32,134 nucleotides of DNA, from assembly GCF_003149045.1 (NCBI RefSeq), contig NZ_QGDU01000037.1:1-32134 (forward strand). Reading direction: 5' to 3'. A program made the position numbers and the translations under genes. Each line of letters starts with the position of its first letter. Position 1 is the first letter of the stretch. A model generated the notes under the pieces. The model ran no database searches. It was not told where the DNA came from and saw only the letters and a program-made list of their open reading frames with translations. Source of the DNA: Fibrobacter sp. UWR4 (GTDB taxonomy: Bacteria; Fibrobacterota; Fibrobacteria; Fibrobacterales; Fibrobacteraceae). This document shows positions 25,293-32,134 of this stretch, piece by piece.

Positions 25293-25883
25293 ATGTCGAA
25301 AGATTTATCCATAATTGTGCAGTTAGGGGACGTTGCCGACCTGTTGGTAGGCTATCCTTTTCGCAGCACTTGCATTCCAGGGGGACAGGGGGTACTTACC
25401 TGTTTTTTAAAGGATGTGGATGCCGGCGGAGTCCTTAACGTGCTTGCCCTAAAGCGTGTGGAGGGCGTGTCTCCTAGCCCCTCTCATTTAGCAAGCGAAG
25501 GTGACATTGTTTTCCGATCCCGTGGAACAAGTTTCGTAGCTGCCGTCGTACCCGAAGTTCGCGAACACATTCTTGTTGCCGCACCCATGATCCTCATTCG
25601 CGTGAAGGACGGCGTTGTTTTGCCTGAATATCTTGTTTGGTGGATAAATGGAGCGCCAGGGGAGTCTTATTTCAAGGAACACGCCAAAGGCACGGGGATT
25701 CCCCTAATAAGCAAGGCCGTCCTTGAAAAGATGCCCTTAAAATTGCCAAGCATCGAAGATCAGCAAAAAATCATTGACTTGGTCAACTTGAATAAAAAAG
25801 AACAATTTCTAATGTCAGAAATTGCCATTCGAAAGAACTTAATTTTAGAACGAGAAATTTCAAACTATCTGGAGTCGCTATGA
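25293..25883 (+). CDS. Small HsdS-like protein with a single target-recognition domain
   Basis: A 196-aa protein with one type I specificity-subunit unit: VQLGDVADLLVGYPF at the start, a variable region, then PEYLVWWIN, KGTGIPLISKAVLEKMPLKLP and the EDQQKIIDLVNLNKKEQ helix that normally spaces two such domains. It is about half the length of a standard HsdS, so it might work as a dimer to recognise a palindromic site, or modify specificity. ATG 25293 agrees with the promoter and gives the standard N-terminus; an ORF start at 25236 lies upstream of the predicted promoter. No ribosome-binding site is visible, consistent with a leaderless message. The ATGA at its end overlaps hsdM. Confidence 0.8.
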   Translation: MSKDLSIIVQLGDVADLLVGYPFRSTCIPGGQGVLTCFLKDVDAGGVLNVLALKRVEGVSPSPSHLASEGDIVFRSRGTSFVAAVVPEVREHILVAAPMILIRVKDGVVLPEYLVWWINGAPGESYFKEHAKGTGIPLISKAVLEKMPLKLPSIEDQQKIIDLVNLNKKEQFLMSEIAIRKNLILEREISNYLESL

Positions 25884-27445
25884 CCGAAAACAACGTCAAA
25901 AAAATTCAGCAAGACGACATTAACGCCGCAGCATGGGCCGCTTGCGATACATTCCGCGGTGCGGTTGATCCGGCTCAGTACAAGGACTACATCCTGGTGA
26001 TGCTGTTCCTCAAATATATGTCCGATGTTTGGCGCGACCATTACGAGGCTTACCGTAAACAATATGGCGACGACGAATCCAGAATTCGCCGCAAATTGGA
26101 ACGCGAACGCTTTGTCTTGCCCTTGGTCCAGCTCACGAATGAAAAGGGCAATGTGATAGATGAATTCACCGCTGACTACTACAGCCTTTACGATAGACGA
26201 ACCGCAGATAATATTGGCGACCTTATCAACATCGTTTTGGATAAAATCGAAACTCAGAACCGCCTGAAGTTGGAAGGCGTTTTCCGTAACATTGACTTCA
26301 ATTCCGAACCGAACTTGGGCAGAACCAAGGACCGCAACCGTCGCTTAAAAACACTTCTTGAAGATTTCCATAAAGAAGAATTGAACATGTCGCCCAGTCG
26401 CGTTTCCGAAGACATTATCGGCAACACCTACATGTACCTATTGGAACGATTCGGTACGGAATCCGGCAAGAAGGCGGGAGAATTCTTCACACCGTTCGTT
26501 GTAACGGAACTCGTGGCAAAACTCGCCGACCCCAAGGAAGGTGACAAGATTTGCGACCCCACTTGTGGCGCAGGCGGATTGCTGCTCCAGGCATCCAAGC
26601 AAATTGGCGGAAACAATTTCGCATTATTCGGCCAGGAATCCAACGGAAGCACTTGGGCACTTTGCCGCATGAACATGTTCCTGCATAGCACCGACAGCGC
26701 CCGCATCGAATGGGGCGACACGCTGAACAACCCCATGCTCGTTGAAAAAGACAAGTTGATGAAATTCAACGCCGTGGTTGCAAATCCCCCGTTCTCGCTA
26801 GATAAATGGGGTGCCGAAAATGCAGAAAGCGACCCTTACAACAGATTCTTCCGCGGTATTCCGCCCAAGAGTAAGGGCGACTGGGCCTTTATCACCCACA
26901 TGGTCGAAACGAGCCTCGTTGGCGAAGGTCGCGTTGTCGTGGTTGTTCCCCACGGAGTTCTTTTCCGTGGAGCATCCGAAGGCAAAATCCGCGAAGCCAT
27001 GATTGAAGAAAACTTGCTGGATGCAGTTATCGGCCTGCCCGAAAATCTGTTCCCGACCACAAGTATTCCGGTGGCAATCCTTGTATTTGACCGCAGTCGT
27101 GAAAAGGGCGGCAAGAACGAAAAACGCAAGGACGTCCTGTTCATTGACGCAAGCCGTGAATTTGTGCAAGGCAAAAAGCAGAATTCCCTTTCCGAAGAGA
27201 CCATCACAAAAATCGTAAATACCTACAAAAAGCGCAAGGCCATTGACAAGTACGCTCACCTGGCCACCCTCAAGGAAATCAAGGATAACGAATACAACTT
27301 GAACATCCCGCGCTATGTGGACACCTTCGAAGAAGAAGCCCCCATTGACATTGACGAGGTCCAGAAGGATATTGACCGCCTTGAAAAGGAACTGGCAGAA
27401 GTCCGCAAGCTGATGGCGCAAAAACTCAAGGAAATTAAGCGGTAG
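25880..27445 (+). CDS. hsdM: Type I restriction-modification DNA methyltransferase subunit
   Basis: N6-adenine methyltransferase of a type I RM complex. The N-terminal helical HsdM_N domain (about 1-160, with YILVMLFLKYMSDVW) is followed by the catalytic domain: the SAM-binding motif DPTCGAGGLLLQA from Asp226 and the catalytic NPPF at 302-305. Residues about 450-520 form a C-terminal region ending in a Lys/Glu-rich coiled coil (DIDRLEKELAEVRKLMAQKL), where HsdS usually docks. The 521-aa length is normal. The start overlaps the HsdS-like gene by four bases, and the next gene starts seven bases after its stop, so the order S'-M-accessory is one transcript. Confidence 0.95.
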   Translation: MTENNVKKIQQDDINAAAWAACDTFRGAVDPAQYKDYILVMLFLKYMSDVWRDHYEAYRKQYGDDESRIRRKLERERFVLPLVQLTNEKGNVIDEFTADYYSLYDRRTADNIGDLINIVLDKIETQNRLKLEGVFRNIDFNSEPNLGRTKDRNRRLKTLLEDFHKEELNMSPSRVSEDIIGNTYMYLLERFGTESGKKAGEFFTPFVVTELVAKLADPKEGDKICDPTCGAGGLLLQASKQIGGNNFALFGQESNGSTWALCRMNMFLHSTDSARIEWGDTLNNPMLVEKDKLMKFNAVVANPPFSLDKWGAENAESDPYNRFFRGIPPKSKGDWAFITHMVETSLVGEGRVVVVVPHGVLFRGASEGKIREAMIEENLLDAVIGLPENLFPTTSIPVAILVFDRSREKGGKNEKRKDVLFIDASREFVQGKKQNSLSEETITKIVNTYKKRKAIDKYAHLATLKEIKDNEYNLNIPRYVDTFEEEAPIDIDEVQKDIDRLEKELAEVRKLMAQKLKEIKR

Positions 27446-27452
27446 GGTCCCC

Positions 27453-28919
27453 ATGAACTTTAAAGACCTAGAAAGACTGATTTCGCAAGATGAAACAAAA
27501 TCCCTGGAATTGAAAAAATCTACTGGGGAGCTGAAGGAGGGAATGCGCTCGGCCTGTGCATTCCTGAACTCTGATGGTGGAATTCTTGTATTCGGTATTT
27601 CTCCGTCTTTAAAAATTATCGGGCAAATCGTGAATGAGTCCACCCGTCGTGACGTGGCTCAAATAATGTCAGGAATTGAACCTGCCGTTAATCCTGTCGT
27701 GGAATACATTGATATTCCTGGAAAACCAGGATTTCAGGCTATAGTTTTAAAGTTTAATCCGTGGGTGTATGGCACAAGACCATACACGTTTCAAGGCAAG
27801 CCCTATTATAGGGTAGAAAGCGTGACTAAGGTAATGCCTCGCGATTTGTTTGATGAAAGAATCATGCAGAATCGCCCGAGGAAATATGCCTGGGAAATGC
27901 AGCCCGCCGAAAACATCCGTATCGAAGATCTTGACGAAGGCCGAATCAGAGGCGCTGTCCGTGTCGGTGTGGAAGGAGGACGCATTTCAGAAATGTCCCT
28001 CCACGCATCTCTTGAAGAAATCTTGGAGAAATGGGAACTGCTCGAAAATGGCGTTTTGAACAACGCTGCAGCCGTGCTGTTCTCTAAAAAGAAAACCCGA
28101 GATTTCGAACTGAGAATGGCGCGCTTTCGCGGAACAGACAAGCTCCATTTCATAGACAATCAACGGGTACACGGGAATTTTTACGAACTGATGGATGCAG
28201 GGATGGCTTTTTTCTTTAAGCATCTATCTCTTAGCGGCGAAATTACAGGCTGGTACAGAGAAGAACATTTGGATATTCCAGTAGCGGCATTGCGCGAAGC
28301 CTTGATCAACGCCATTTGCCATCGCGACTACGAAAAATACCAATGCTCCATCGGCATCGCCATTTACGACGATCGTATCGAAATAGAAAGCCCGGGACTA
28401 CTCCCGAGGGAATTGACTCCAGAAAGCATAAAATTGCCGCACAGGTCCTACCCAAGAAACATCACCTTGGCGTCTGTATTGTACAGCACCATGGTTTTGG
28501 AAAACTGGGGTTCTGGAGTAAAGCGCATCATGGACGCCTGCAAGGCCGAAGGCGCCGAAGAACCTAGCTGGTTCGAAGAAACTGGATTTGTGGTAGTTTC
28601 ATTCCCGTTCAACAAGCTAAACGGCGTTGAAATCAAGAAAAATCGTGGTAATTCCCAGAACGAGCCTCAAAATGAGCCCCAAAACGAGCCTCAAAATGAG
28701 CCCCAAAAACGAAAGCTCAACATAGAAGATATAGTAAAGTCCAACAATACTATTTCTATCAATGAAATTGCCTTGAGTGTAGGAGTAAGCCGTATAACGG
28801 TAAAAAGAGATTTGAAAGCCCTTGGCATTAAGTGGGAAGGCCCTTCAAAAACTGGACATTGGGTTAAAAAAGAGAAAGAAGGGCGAGAAGGAGAATACTA
28901 TGACACCAAGAAAATCTAA
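27453..28919 (+). CDS. Schlafen-AlbA_2 / HATPase_c_4-type ATP-binding protein with C-terminal HTH
   Basis: A 488-aa protein of the AlbA_2-HATPase group often annotated as transcriptional regulator. The N-terminal AlbA_2 domain (about 1-130) has ESLELKKS-like and AFLNSDGGILVFGI motifs. A GHKL-type region follows (ALREALINAICHRDY...YDDRIEIESPG...ENWGSGVKRIMDAC). A linker with four NEPQ repeats leads to a winged-helix-like segment (about 425-470: SINEIALSVGVSRITVKRDL). Similar proteins are frequent in and beside type I RM and phage-defence loci, where their role is mostly unknown. Being between hsdM and hsdS suggests regulation or sensing for the RM complex. It ends 20 bases inside the next ORF. 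Confidence 0.85.
   Translation: MNFKDLERLISQDETKSLELKKSTGELKEGMRSACAFLNSDGGILVFGISPSLKIIGQIVNESTRRDVAQIMSGIEPAVNPVVEYIDIPGKPGFQAIVLKFNPWVYGTRPYTFQGKPYYRVESVTKVMPRDLFDERIMQNRPRKYAWEMQPAENIRIEDLDEGRIRGAVRVGVEGGRISEMSLHASLEEILEKWELLENGVLNNAAAVLFSKKKTRDFELRMARFRGTDKLHFIDNQRVHGNFYELMDAGMAFFFKHLSLSGEITGWYREEHLDIPVAALREALINAICHRDYEKYQCSIGIAIYDDRIEIESPGLLPRELTPESIKLPHRSYPRNITLASVLYSTMVLENWGSGVKRIMDACKAEGAEEPSWFEETGFVVVSFPFNKLNGVEIKKNRGNSQNEPQNEPQNEPQNEPQKRKLNIEDIVKSNNTISINEIALSVGVSRITVKRDLKALGIKWEGPSKTGHWVKKEKEGREGEYYDTKKI
28659..28706 (+). repeat. Tandem 24-bp repeat (four 12-bp units, NEPQ)
   Basis: Two identical 24-bp units, each made of two near-identical 12-bp units, encode four NEPQ tetrapeptides in the linker before the HTH segment of the Schlafen-like gene. 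Gain or loss of units keeps the frame and would change only linker length. Confidence 0.9.
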
Positions 28920-29187
28920 CAATCCGCAAATAACTATCCATAGTTGGCTAAGAAGTCGCGACATTGTGGAATTTTTGGGCCTACGGGAGAGCCTTCATAA
29001 CCCTGATTTTAAACGTAGCAAATTCGATACGTTTAAAAAAGATGCGGGTAGTTTTATAAAACAAGGCTTGCCTCAATCGGATCGTCTTGAAAAATTGCGC
29101 GAAACCGCAGAAAGTCAATTAAGAACCTTGCTTACCCTTAATTTGCAGAATCCTATTTTGGCGAATGGTGGCGAAAATGGCAAATAG
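28900..29187 (+). pseudogene. Internally deleted KilA-N domain protein (relic)
   Basis: A 95-aa ORF with a good ribosome-binding site (AAGGAG) at ATG 28900. Residues 12-50 (IHSWLRSRDIVEFLGLRESL, then HNPDFKRSKFDTFKKDAG) match the start of KilA-N domains, which read W-LRNRxTxEFLGxWExxxNPxFN...EFDxIxxxAG. From Ser51 the sequence (SFIKQGLPQSDRLEKLRETA) instead resembles the far C-terminal end of full KilA-N proteins found at RM loci, which run to about 250-280 aa. The central domain core and the region up to the C-terminal helix appear to be missing by an in-frame deletion. The ORF may be a harmless relic retained for translational coupling, or a mini-protein with a new function. It overlaps both neighbours (20 and 11 bases). 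Confidence 0.6.
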
Positions 29188-31207
29188 CAATGAACATATT
29201 GAAAACTATCTAAAGGAATATCTTCAGATTGATAGGCCTAGCTATGCCGTACTTATCAAAGGGGCATGGGGGTCCGGGAAAACATATTTTGTAAAAGACT
29301 TCATTGCAAATAATCTTGGCAAAAAAAACAATAGTACGCTAAAACCTGTTTATGTAAGTTTATTTGGAGTAAAATCTAAAGATGATATTGACGAACGAAT
29401 TTACGAGGCAGTACACAATATTTTTGGGAAACCCATTTCTAAATTGGCATTTAGCGTCGCAAAGACAGCAGCGCTAGTCGGTGCTAATGTTTTAGGAGGT
29501 CCTGCTGGACAAGGAGCTGCTTCTGGAGCAATGAAGGAAGCCGAAAAAATTGGAAAGCAGTTGCGTAAAGTAAACGACAATTTCGTTTTGTTTTTTGACG
29601 ATTGTGAAAGGGCTGCAACAAATCTGATTGAACTATTGAGTTTTATAAACCCGTTTGTTGAGGACGATGGTCTTCATTGCGTTATTGTTGCTGATGAAAA
29701 TGTTTGGAATGAGCAATTTAAAGAAAAAAATATCAAACAGAAGAATATTTACGAGATTGCTAATTCTACACAAGAACAAAATCAAACGCGCCAACTAAGA
29801 TACCAAATAGATGAAATTGAAGAAAAAAGTCGGACACAAAGCTTAAGATTTGTAAAAGAAAAAGTTATTGGCAGAGAGTTTCTTATAAAAACAAATGTCG
29901 AGGATGTTCTAAATCAGTGGCTCAATACTTCTGACAAGTCTTTGGGATTTTCGGATCGGACAAAAAAACTTTTAAAAGATAATCTCGACATCCTATTACG
30001 CGTAGTCTCTATTGCCAATGTTTCCAATTACAGGGCTATTCGCTACTCATTAATGGATTTTGATTTGTTTATCGGAGGACGAATAAAGCAAAAAAAGATT
30101 CCAGAATATCTCTTAAAGAATAACGAATTTAACTCTCTGTTTATTGCAGACTTCTTTAGCATACACTATGCATTTTATCTAGGTAATCTAACTGAAGGAG
30201 AAATTGGTGTTGAGACTCCCGATGGTGAGCGTATAAAAGCATATATGCACCACTCCTATGAAATTCCATCAACAGCATGGGAACGACACGCTGAATTTTA
30301 TTCTTCCATTGAAAGACTTTCTGCAAATACAGGAGACTATGGGAAAAAATGGTTTGATGTATGGAAATCCTGGATAAAGGACGGCCAATACGATGTTGAA
30401 TATGTTCGTAGATTGATAAAGGAGTCCATTTGGTTTGACAAAAAACTATCTTCTACCTACCAAAAAATATATAGATGGCCATTCTTACCATCATCAGAAG
30501 GTACTGAAGCGATTGAAGCGTTTTATGCGGCGTTAAAAGACGAAGCTCTTTTAAACACCAATGAAATTTTCTCATTATTCTACCATCTTTATTGGTATGC
30601 AAAAAAAGGTGCTTTAAAACAGTCTGGTGACGAATTTATCAAAGAGATGGAATCCTATGTACAGCGGGTGAAGGCAAAAAACAAACTGATTTATGAAGAA
30701 CTGGATTCTAAAGATTACATTTTGCAGTATCACTCTATTTATAAAGAATATGAAGATAAAAACGAAGCGTTCCGAAATTTTTTGGAAAATATGCAACAAC
30801 AGGCAAAAGAAAAACAAAGAGAGAAATCTAAGAATGATTTTTTCGTGTGTTTAGAAAGTGGAAATGTTAAGAAAATTGTAAAAGCATGTTCTTTGATTTC
30901 AAAATGCAATGGGTGTGATGAACTTTTTGTTCTTTCTGATATTGATATAAATCGATTTGTTGATGTTTTTCTTTCTTACGATCCGGACTCTCAAAATCGA
31001 ATAAGAACAGCCCTAGTTGAACGATATGATTGTGGACGTGTAAAAAAGGAAGATGAATTGGCTTTTTTGAAATCACTACGATGCTGTGTCCAAGAAAAAT
31101 TTAACGAGCCCATCAAAGACGGAGCACTATCAAAAACCACGAGCCAATTTGGATTACATTATTTTCAAATGACCTTGAATAAGATTTTGGGAAATCGAGA
31201 AAAATGA
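29177..31207 (+). CDS. KAP-like P-loop NTPase
   Basis: A large (about 676-aa) P-loop NTPase. The N-terminal NTPase has Walker A GAWGSGKT (29-36, Lys35) and Walker B FVLFFDDCER (Asp141-Asp142), with an inserted hydrophobic Gly/Ala-rich stretch between them (about 92-116: TAALVGANVLGGPAGQGAAS), as in KAP-family NTPases that contact membranes. The remaining 500 residues are helical without recognised domain. Such NTPases are commonly found in defence islands; the trigger and effector are unknown. GGTGG lies just before ATG 29177; an ATG at 29165 would add four residues. The gene is visibly more AT-rich than the upstream housekeeping genes, which fits lateral acquisition. The stop overlaps the next mini-ORF by four bases. 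Confidence 0.8.
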   Translation: MANSNEHIENYLKEYLQIDRPSYAVLIKGAWGSGKTYFVKDFIANNLGKKNNSTLKPVYVSLFGVKSKDDIDERIYEAVHNIFGKPISKLAFSVAKTAALVGANVLGGPAGQGAASGAMKEAEKIGKQLRKVNDNFVLFFDDCERAATNLIELLSFINPFVEDDGLHCVIVADENVWNEQFKEKNIKQKNIYEIANSTQEQNQTRQLRYQIDEIEEKSRTQSLRFVKEKVIGREFLIKTNVEDVLNQWLNTSDKSLGFSDRTKKLLKDNLDILLRVVSIANVSNYRAIRYSLMDFDLFIGGRIKQKKIPEYLLKNNEFNSLFIADFFSIHYAFYLGNLTEGEIGVETPDGERIKAYMHHSYEIPSTAWERHAEFYSSIERLSANTGDYGKKWFDVWKSWIKDGQYDVEYVRRLIKESIWFDKKLSSTYQKIYRWPFLPSSEGTEAIEAFYAALKDEALLNTNEIFSLFYHLYWYAKKGALKQSGDEFIKEMESYVQRVKAKNKLIYEELDSKDYILQYHSIYKEYEDKNEAFRNFLENMQQQAKEKQREKSKNDFFVCLESGNVKKIVKACSLISKCNGCDELFVLSDIDINRFVDVFLSYDPDSQNRIRTALVERYDCGRVKKEDELAFLKSLRCCVQEKFNEPIKDGALSKTTSQFGLHYFQMTLNKILGNREK

Positions 31208-31263
31208 GTATGAAAGAATTTGAAAAAGGGATTGAGAAAATCCTAAAGAGGGCCTTCAAATGA
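31204..31263 (+). CDS. 19-codon coupling mini-ORF
   Basis: ATGA overlaps the NTPase stop at one end, and the TGA of this ORF overlaps the ATG of hsdS at the other. The peptide would be MSMKEFEKGIEKILKRAFK, a basic amphipathic helix. It may serve only to carry ribosomes from one gene to the next; a real peptide product is unproven. Confidence 0.35.
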   Translation: MSMKEFEKGIEKILKRAFK

Positions 31264-32030
31264 ATTTGCCTAATGGATGGAAAAAAGTGAAGTTGGGAGA
31301 TGTTTGTTCTTTATTGTCAGGTCAAGACTTTGCACCAGAATTATACAGCGATGAAACATTGGGAACCCCTTATATTACAGGGGCGAGTAATTTCGCCAAC
31401 AATCATATTGTTTTAAATAGATGGACCAATTGTCCTAGGTGTATTGCTCACAGAGGTGAAATACTTTTAGTATGCAAAGGGTCCGGTTTTGGAACTTTGG
31501 CTATTGCAGATTTTGAATCAGCTCACATCGCCCGTCAAATTATGGCCTTGCAAAATTTGAAAGGCGTAGATAGGGACTTTTTGTTTAATGTAATTGCAAC
31601 AAACTTTTTGAATATAAAACAAAAAGGATGTGGACTAATTCCTGGCATTGATCGGAAAACTGTATTGAATATTTCCTTTGCGTTACCTCCTCTTGCGGAA
31701 CAGAAGAAAATTGCCGAGACTCTTTCTGTTTGGGATTCTGCCATTGAAAAAATGGAGAAGTTGGTGGTGCTTCAAAATAAAAGATTTCAACAAATGTTAA
31801 AGGAACATATTGTTGAAAAAATTGATGATGGAGCATGGGATACTTGCCGCGTAGGCGACCTTTTTGATGCCGTAACAAGAAAAAATAAAGAAAATTGTAA
31901 AAATGTACTGACATCTTCTGCGCAGCTAGGTTTGGTAAATCAGCAAGAGTATTACAAAAAAAGTGTTTCTGCTTTAGATGTTACAGGTTATTATTTCGCG
32001 GATTCTCATCGTCAAGTAAATCCGATCTAG
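31260..32030 (+). pseudogene. hsdS: HsdS specificity subunit, truncated inside the second target-recognition domain
   Basis: Target-recognition subunit of the type I complex. Residues 1-145 contain the first TRD (NGWKKVKLGDVCSLLSG... ending GIDRKTVLNISFALPPLAEQ), followed by the conserved spacer helix (KKIAETLSVWDSAIEKMEKLVVLQ). The second TRD starts near 190 (WDTCRVGDLFDAVTRKNKEN) but stops at residue 256 with ADSHRQVNPI, where full proteins continue for about 130-150 residues through the rest of the TRD and a second helix. Similarity fades after TGYYF, so the end may be a rearrangement or insertion junction. The methyltransferase could still work with one TRD plus the separate small HsdS-like protein. 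GAGGG precedes the ATG. Confidence 0.7.
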
Positions 32031-32039
32031 GCTGAAAAC

Positions 32040-32072
32040 AAAAAAAATCCCTAGAAAGTGAATTCTAGGGAT
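32040..32072 (-). terminator. Minus-strand intrinsic terminator after the hsdS fragment
   Basis: A perfect 10-bp stem (32047-32056 with 32063-32072, loop AGTGAA) is followed on the minus strand by eight T residues. It implies a minus-strand gene entering from the right of the window and converging on hsdS. Confidence 0.65.
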
Positions 32073-32117
32073 GGTTAGGTTTCTAACTTGCGTTTTCGAC
32101 CAAGAAAAGGACAAGCG

Positions 32118-32134
32118 ATGAGACTTAACCGAGA
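32118..32134 (+). CDS. Possible start of a plus-strand gene, cut by the window end
   Basis: ATG at 32118 encodes MRLNR and has AAAAGGA (32105-32111) at a good distance upstream. Only 17 bases are visible, so no function can be given. It competes with a minus-strand reading frame ending at 32075, which agrees better with the minus-strand terminator. Confidence 0.25.

Noticed and set aside
28659-28706. CRISPR-like array
   Set aside because: The repeats are contiguous, without spacers, and encode a protein linker.
32075-32134. Minus-strand reading frame ending with TAA at 32075 (C-terminus FLGRKRKLET)
   Set aside because: Only 19 residues are visible and no family is recognisable; kept as a hypothesis in the hsdS junction finding because the adjacent terminator supports it.

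Overview
The window looks like chromosome from a Fibrobacter-type bacterium (phylum Fibrobacterota). The evidence is a TIGR02147-family regulator next to a carbohydrate-active lipoprotein, a very large secreted GLUG-repeat protein with a Ser-rich linker and a C-terminal sorting-like domain, and the general style of the housekeeping genes. No rRNA, tRNA or CRISPR array was seen.

Layout. (1) 1-8441, plus strand: secretion and polysaccharide genes. A 1619-aa modular surface protein has a probable one-base frameshift in its signal peptide. A TIGR02147 regulator overlaps a lipoprotein with a PL1 pectate-lyase-like domain, followed by a small membrane protein. (2) 8442-14603: an M32 carboxypeptidase behind an excellent sigma-54 -24/-12 match, a convergent minus-strand pair (TIM-barrel-like protein and receiver-like protein), then thiL overlapping a PilB/GspE ATPase gene. 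(3) 14638-18598, minus strand: a 34-aa membrane micro-ORF, a DUF2334 deacetylase-like protein and an AMP-forming acyl-CoA ligase form a tight operon; a terminator follows, then fabF. (4) 18885-24854, minus strand: an ATP-grasp/alpha-E fusion, a transglutaminase-like protein, a second circularly permuted ATP-grasp protein and a stand-alone alpha-E protein. This is the known but biochemically obscure cluster predicted to form or process amide-linked peptides. It sits behind a full-consensus sigma-54 promoter and is interrupted before its last gene by a palindromic intergenic element carrying a terminator. (5) 25258-32134, plus strand: a type I restriction-modification island. It holds a one-domain HsdS-like protein (probably on a leaderless mRNA), HsdM, a Schlafen-AlbA_2/HATPase-like regulator, an internally deleted KilA-N relic, a KAP-like P-loop NTPase, a 19-codon coupling ORF and an HsdS that ends early inside its second target-recognition domain. 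No hsdR is visible; it would have to lie to the right.

The genes in the defence island are tightly packed, mostly with 4- to 20-base overlaps, so they are probably translated as one unit. The NTPase and second hsdS are visibly more AT-rich than the rest of the window, which fits recent transfer. The most interesting items are the sigma-54-controlled double ATP-grasp/alpha-E/transglutaminase cluster, the Schlafen-like and KAP genes embedded in a type I RM operon, the KilA-N deletion relic, the truncated HsdS, the PL1 domain lacking its catalytic arginine, and the unlisted 34-aa membrane peptide.
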